Shown here in pieces: positions 15,523 through 18,206 of a stretch of DNA of 18,206 nucleotides. Numbering within the stretch: position 1 is the stretch's first letter; every line of letters starts with the position of its first letter. The stretch spans positions 1 to 18,206 of the forward strand of contig NZ_JBNPVX010000048.1 of the NCBI RefSeq assembly GCF_050434145.1. Reading direction: 5' to 3'. The DNA is from JAISST01 sp050434145. Its GTDB lineage: Bacteria > Fusobacteriota > Fusobacteriia > Fusobacteriales > Fusobacteriaceae. The position numbers were made by a program, and so were the translations under genes. The notes under the pieces are model-generated. The model saw nothing but the letters and a program-made list of their open reading frames with translations. It made no database searches and was not told where the DNA came from.

Positions 15523-16032
15523 TTATTCTTGATTAATATTAGATTTTTCAGCTATAAACTTTTTAAAGTTTTCGAAAGTTCCAATTGAAAAACCATCTTT
15601 TTTTAGTAAAAGTCCATTCTTCTTTCCAATCATTAAAACAATTGTATTACTATACTCTTTTATTTTTTTTATTTGATTATATTCAAATTCCATTTGAATT
15701 TTTCCTTCCTTTAGAATAATATTATTTTCTGTAAATTGGAAAATAGATTCTGGGATAGTTCCATTATGGAGAGCTAAAGATGTTTTTCTCATATTTTTAA
15801 TATATACTGTATGGTAAAATACTAATCTAAATGAAATAATATATAGAAATATTGTCAATATAGCCATAATCAAGTTTATAGATTTCATAGTGAATGAGAG
15901 ATATGTATAAAAAATAGAAACACATATAAAGAAAAGTCCTGTTACTCTTGAATATTTACAAAAAATATCTTTTATATATTCTATAAGGGATTCCTTGTCA
16001 AGGTAGTACTTGTTTTCAAATAATGTATCCAT
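15523..16032 (-). CDS. YcxB-like membrane protein
   Basis: The 169-aa protein has two adjacent predicted membrane helices (about 29-47 and 52-73) and then a soluble domain. Residues about 95-160 have the pattern of the YcxB-like C-terminal domain: an 'ESIFQFTENNIILKEGKIQ' strand pair, then FEYNQIKKIKEYSN, a hydrophobic strand, LLLKKDGF and a closing helix FENFKKFI. The biochemical role of that family is not established. ATG 16032 is supported by AGGAG (16040-16044) with 7-nt spacing. It is flanked by its own promoter candidate and by non-coding DNA on both sides, so it appears monocistronic. The family call is by pattern recognition only. Confidence 0.72.
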   Translation of the reverse strand: MDTLFENKYYLDKESLIEYIKDIFCKYSRVTGLFFICVSIFYTYLSFTMKSINLIMAILTIFLYIISFRLVFYHTVYIKNMRKTSLALHNGTIPESIFQFTENNIILKEGKIQMEFEYNQIKKIKEYSNTIVLMIGKKNGLLLKKDGFSIGTFENFKKFIAEKSNINQE

Positions 16033-16105
16033 CTGGCTTCTCCTACATTAATAAATAGTCTCCATATAATCTCATACAGTTAGCTTAGATATCACTGGTT
16101 ATTAT

Positions 16106-16134
16106 ATAATATCATAGATTTTATATGCATACAA
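16106..16134 (-). promoter_or_regulatory. Candidate promoter of the YcxB-like gene
   Basis: On the minus strand, TTGTAT (16129-16134), a 17-nt spacer and TATTAT (16106-16111), about 75 nt upstream of the start codon. Spacing is ideal and four of six -35 bases match. Confidence 0.5.
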
Positions 16135-16282
16135 TATAAAAAAATATCTAGAATTGGCTTTTTATGACAGTTTTTTTCAAAAAACTTTATAACATGATAT
16201 AGTGTCCTATGAGAATATTAGAATTTCTTGTATAAGTTATGTTATTGCATACTTTTGAAAAATAATATTTTACATCTTAAAT
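16135..16282. other. AT-rich intergenic stretch with no supported feature
   Basis: This stretch lies between the promoter of the YcxB-like gene and the hsp20 terminator. I see only short A/T-run symmetry (an AGTTTTTT...AAAAAACT repeat near 16168-16186) and no open frame with a ribosome-binding site. Confidence 0.5.
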
Positions 16283-16321
16283 AATAAAAAAGTAGAGAAT
16301 TTTTCTATGATTCTCTACTTT
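16283..16321 (-). terminator. Intrinsic terminator of hsp20
   Basis: A 12-bp perfect stem, AAAGTAGAGAAT/ATTCTCTACTTT (16289-16300 with 16310-16321), closes a 9-nt loop. On the minus strand it continues into TTT-A-TT, so six T residues follow the stem's core. It starts 31 nt past the hsp20 stop codon. Confidence 0.88.
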
Positions 16322-16352
16322 AGAGTTATAAACAGAACACTGTTAAGTATAA

Positions 16353-16778
16353 TTATCCTTCAATTGTTACATATTTTTTCTCTTCTAGTTTTTCTATTTT
16401 TTCTTTTTTGGGAATAGTAATTTTAAGTATTCCATTCTCAAATTTTGCAGAAATATCTTTCTCAGTGACAACTTCACCAATATAAAAGCTTCTAGAACAG
16501 TGGCCTGTTGACCTTTCTTTTTTTATGTATTTTCCTTCTTGATCTTTTTCTTCTTTTTCAGAAGAATGGGTAGCAGATACTGTTAGATATCCATCTTTTA
16601 CTTCAGCTTTGATATTTTCTTTATTGAACCCTGGAAGTTCTAATTCTAATAAAAAACTATCCTTCAATTCTTTTATGTCAGTGTTCATGAGATTATTATT
16701 TTTATTTAGTTCAATAGGAAATTTATCATCTAAAATATCATTAACAAAATTTCTGTTAAAAATAACAGGAATAAACAT
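16353..16778 (-). CDS. hsp20: Small heat shock protein, Hsp20/alpha-crystallin family
   Basis: This is an ATP-independent holdase that binds unfolding proteins in the cytoplasm and forms oligomers. The 141-aa protein has a short N-terminal arm (FIPVIFNRNF), an alpha-crystallin domain from about residue 32 to 128 and a short tail. Markers are LELELPGFNKENIKAEVKDG, the family motif AKFENGILKITIPK (111-124) and a C-terminal V-T-I (137-139) of the IxI type that docks neighbouring subunits. ATG 16778 has AAGGAG 9 nt upstream; an out-of-frame ATG at -7 stops after nine codons. It is monocistronic, with its own terminator and a perfect sigma-70-type promoter overlapped by a CIRCE operator, so HrcA repression and heat induction are expected. 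Family identity is secure. Confidence 0.95.
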   Translation of the reverse strand: MFIPVIFNRNFVNDILDDKFPIELNKNNNLMNTDIKELKDSFLLELELPGFNKENIKAEVKDGYLTVSATHSSEKEEKDQEGKYIKKERSTGHCSRSFYIGEVVTEKDISAKFENGILKITIPKKEKIEKLEEKKYVTIEG

Positions 16779-16845
16779 AGTGCATCACTCCTTAATAAAT
16801 TAATTTTAGGGATATCTAGATATGGATTACCCCTTTTCATAATTC

Positions 16846-16874
16846 ATTATACAATAAATTGTTAGCAATGTCAA
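16846..16874 (-). promoter_or_regulatory. Consensus housekeeping promoter of hsp20
   Basis: On the minus strand, TTGACA (16869-16874), a 17-nt spacer and TATAAT (16846-16851): both hexamers match the consensus exactly with ideal spacing. The transcript should start near 16839, giving a leader of about 60 nt. The CIRCE element covers the -35 box. Confidence 0.92.
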
Positions 16875-16888
16875 TAGGTGAGTGCTAA
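16862..16888. promoter_or_regulatory. CIRCE operator (HrcA binding site)
   Basis: On the minus strand, TTAGCACTC, nine bases, then CATTGCTAA. The consensus is TTAGCACTC-N9-GAGTGCTAA: the first half is perfect, the second differs at two positions, and the 9-nt spacer is exact. It overlaps the -35 and spacer of the hsp20 promoter, where HrcA binding would block RNA polymerase. A hrcA gene is not in this window. Confidence 0.93.
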
Positions 16889-16897
16889 TTTTTTTAA

Positions 16898-16926
16898 TTT
16901 ATTTTCCCTTTGATTTAATGTATAAT
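16898..16926 (+). promoter_or_regulatory. Candidate promoter of the ketopantoate-reductase-like gene
   Basis: TATAAT (16921-16926) with a poor -35, TTTATT (16898-16903), at 17-nt spacing. Transcription would start near 16933, leaving a leader of about 215 nt before the start codon at 17148, which is long enough to hold the structured element at 16950-17120. Confidence 0.45.
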
Positions 16927-16949
16927 AAATCATTAATAGAAGGAGCTTC

Positions 16950-17120
16950 AGGCTGTCATAAACTATGCTCGCTGGCATCATAACATACTATCTACATAAG
17001 TAAAATACCATATCTAAGACATTCATTTTGCTAACTGGATAGTAGGGCTGGAGGGAAGTAAGAATTAAGAAGTGTATAAAAATTTGAATTTTGCAAGTAA
17101 AAATAGCTTAGTAACAGCCT
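16950..17120 (+). promoter_or_regulatory. Putative structured 5' leader RNA (unrecognised riboswitch-like element)
   Basis: A long-range helix closes the element. AGGCTGT (16950-16956) pairs perfectly with ACAGCCT (17114-17120), and after an internal loop ACTATGCT (16962-16969) pairs with AGCTTAGT (17105-17112) at seven of eight positions. Inside lies a second long hairpin: TACTATC (16986-16992) with GATAGTA (17038-17044), then AGTAAAAT (16999-17006) with ATTTTGCT (17025-17032), including one T-G pair. A purine-rich stretch (17045-17070, GGGCTGGAGGG onward) remains single-stranded. It ends 17 nt before the RBS of the downstream gene. I find no T-box, cobalamin, TPP, FMN, lysine, SAM or c-di-GMP signature. 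The pairing is seen in the sequence; function is inferred. Confidence 0.5.
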
Positions 17121-17147
17121 AAAATATGAACTTGCGCAGGAGGAAAA

Positions 17148-18083
17148 ATGAAATTTTTAATAATAGGGGCTGGTGGAACAGGTGGAGCAATAGGTGGATT
17201 TTTAGCATCCTCTGGAAAAGATGTAACTTTTATTGCTAGAGGAATGCACTTGGAAGCATTAAAAAAAGATGGGTTGACATTAAAATCTGTAAAAATAGGT
17301 GAAAAATTAATTTCACCTATAAAGGCATTTAATGTGGAAGAATATGTAAATCTTGAGGAATCCTCTGATATCATATTTGTCTGTGTAATGTATTATTCAT
17401 TGGATGAAGTAGTAGATCTAATTAAGAAAGTTTCTAATAAAAATACAGTGATTATTCCTATATTAAATGTTTTTGGAACAGGAGAAAAATTACAAAAAAA
17501 ATTGCCAAATGTTACTGTACTAGATGGATGTATTTATATATTCAGTTGGCGAAGTAAACCAGGTGAAATTATTCATAACAGTCAAATTATAAAAGTTATT
17601 TATGGTTATAGAAAGAATCAAGAAAAAGAGCATGAAGATAAGCTTTTAACATTGGAAAAATTAATGAATGAAAGTAGAATAGAGACAATTTTTTCTGAAA
17701 ACATAGAAAGAGATGCATTGGCAAAGTTTAGTTTTGTGTCACCAATGGGAGCTGCAGGTCTTTATTACAATTGTACTGCTGGGGATTTTGTCAGAGATAG
17801 TGAGAAAAATAAAATGTTTTTATCCTTAGTCAAGGAAATAATTGCTTTAGGTAAAGGTATGGGAATAGAATTTCAGGAAAATCTGATTGAAAAGGCAAAT
17901 TATATGATGAGGAATTTTGATCCTACATCCACTACATCAATGCAAAGAGATGTGAAAAATGATAGAAAATCCGAAATTGATGGATTGATTTATGAAGTAA
18001 TTAGAATGGGAAAACTATATAATGTTCCTATGCCTAATTATGAGAAAATAGCCAATTGGGCAGTAAAAAACAATTTGAAATAA
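17148..18083 (+). CDS. Ketopantoate reductase family protein (ApbA/PanE-like)
   Basis: The family reduces 2-oxo acids with NADPH; PanE itself makes pantoate for coenzyme A. The 311-aa protein has the N-terminal Rossmann motif GAGGTGG (7-13) and Arg31 after strand 2. It keeps Asn107 (ILNVFGT), Lys193 (DALAKFSFVS) and, in the C-terminal helical domain, TSM (263-265) and Glu276 (SEID), which match E. coli PanE Asn98, Lys176, Ser244 and Glu256. Two PanE features differ: the KAxQ lysine after the second nucleotide-binding strand is Met (CVMYYS), and the Asn four residues after the catalytic Lys is Val. It may therefore be a paralogue with another substrate, and I withhold the symbol panE. ATG 17148 has AGGAGG 4 nt upstream. 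It is probably monocistronic, divergent from hsp20, with a long structured leader. Confidence 0.88.
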   Translation: MKFLIIGAGGTGGAIGGFLASSGKDVTFIARGMHLEALKKDGLTLKSVKIGEKLISPIKAFNVEEYVNLEESSDIIFVCVMYYSLDEVVDLIKKVSNKNTVIIPILNVFGTGEKLQKKLPNVTVLDGCIYIFSWRSKPGEIIHNSQIIKVIYGYRKNQEKEHEDKLLTLEKLMNESRIETIFSENIERDALAKFSFVSPMGAAGLYYNCTAGDFVRDSEKNKMFLSLVKEIIALGKGMGIEFQENLIEKANYMMRNFDPTSTTSMQRDVKNDRKSEIDGLIYEVIRMGKLYNVPMPNYEKIANWAVKNNLK

Positions 18084-18147
18084 AAGTAAAACAGCAAATT
18101 TCTTGATATAACCCGAGTTTGACAGTTGATGAAAAATAAAAAAATCT

Positions 18148-18175
18148 AAAAGTTCGATAAATTCGAGCTTTTTTT
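18148..18175 (+). terminator. Intrinsic terminator of the ketopantoate-reductase-like gene
   Basis: AAGTTCGA (18150-18157) pairs with TCGAGCTT (18163-18170), including one T-G pair, around a 5-nt loop; two further A-T pairs can extend the base. Seven T residues (18169-18175) follow. It lies 67 nt after the stop codon. Confidence 0.82.
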
Positions 18176-18176
18176 A

Positions 18177-18205
18177 TTGATTTTTTATTAAAAGTATGTT
18201 ATAAT
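18177..18205 (+). promoter_or_regulatory. Promoter of a gene beyond the right edge
   Basis: TTGATT (18177-18182), a 17-nt spacer and a perfect TATAAT (18200-18205) directly after the terminator. The gene it serves is outside the window. Confidence 0.6.
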
Positions 18206-18206
18206 T

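Noticed and set aside
16168..16186. AGTTTTTT...AAAAAACT symmetry that resembles a hairpin.
   Set aside because: It is only A/T runs in an AT-rich gap, with no GC pairs in the core and no nearby gene end to terminate.
16966..17004. Short ORF (MLAGIITYYLHK) inside the structured leader.
   Set aside because: AAGGAG is more than 20 nt upstream, too far to act as its RBS, and the bases are better explained by leader pairing.
16950..17120. T-box, cobalamin, lysine or other known riboswitch in the leader.
   Set aside because: I looked for the T-box core (TGGNACCGCG), the B12 box and the TPP, FMN, lysine, SAM and c-di-GMP signatures and found none, so I leave the element unclassified.
17108..17374. 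An 88-codon minus-strand frame opposite the start of the ketopantoate-reductase-like gene.
   Set aside because: Its residues mirror the Gly-rich Rossmann loop on the other strand (Pro/Ala-rich shadow), and it has no RBS.
1..18206. CRISPR arrays, insertion sequences, prophage or toxin-antitoxin genes.
   Set aside because: No regularly spaced repeats, transposase or integrase motifs, terminal inverted repeats or target duplications were seen. The window reads as core chromosome.

Overview
The window is strongly AT-rich chromosomal DNA with dense, short-spaced genes. Nearly every gene has a strong GGAGG-type ribosome-binding site, and AGA dominates as the Arg codon. The extracellular solute-binding protein has a plain Sec signal peptide with no lipobox cysteine, which fits a cell with a periplasm. 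A full GlgC/GlgD/GlgA glycogen operon, a CIRCE-controlled small heat shock protein and low GC together make a Fusobacterium-like (Fusobacteriota) anaerobe my best guess. This is inference: a low-GC clostridial relative is possible and no taxonomic search was run.

Layout. (1) Positions 1-232 hold the 3' end of a ribosomal RNA operon: a truncated 5S rRNA, tRNA-Asn(GUU) and an intrinsic terminator. (2) Positions 233-10082 hold a six-gene plus-strand glycogen operon, malQ-glgP-glgB-glgC-glgD-glgA. It contains both synthesis (GlgC/GlgD make ADP-glucose, GlgA elongates, GlgB branches) and breakdown (GlgP phosphorolysis, MalQ disproportionation). It ends at a hairpin shared with the convergent genes. 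(3) Positions 10092-12818, minus strand, hold a two-gene unit of unknown function: a five-helix membrane protein followed by a secreted protein that fuses a catalytically dead-looking alpha/beta-hydrolase domain to a 'copper amine oxidase N-terminal' stalk domain. (4) Positions 13034-15403, minus strand, hold an amino-acid-binding protein plus argG operon. Its long leader contains a strong promoter, an unannotated 35-codon ORF with a good RBS, a second weaker promoter and a terminator hairpin before the first large gene. (5) Positions 15523-16134 hold a YcxB-like membrane protein. (6) Positions 16283-16888 hold an Hsp20 gene with a consensus promoter overlapped by a CIRCE operator. (7) Positions 16898-18175, plus strand, hold a ketopantoate-reductase-family gene preceded by a roughly 215-nt leader. 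That leader can fold into a closed structure of about 171 nt and matches no riboswitch class I could recognise. (8) The last bases hold a promoter for a gene outside the window.

How it works together. The glycogen operon looks self-contained for making and mobilising glycogen, except that no debranching enzyme is present here. GlgD has lost the catalytic Asp of GlgC, so it is expected to be a regulatory or non-catalytic partner subunit. The ArgG/binding-protein pair couples uptake of an amino acid (probably Arg or a related cationic amino acid) to citrulline-to-argininosuccinate conversion, but no argH, permease or ATPase is in the window. The points most worth a second look are the structured leader at 16950-17120, the sORF-plus-attenuator leader at 15039-15403, and the pseudohydrolase/stalk protein with its membrane partner.
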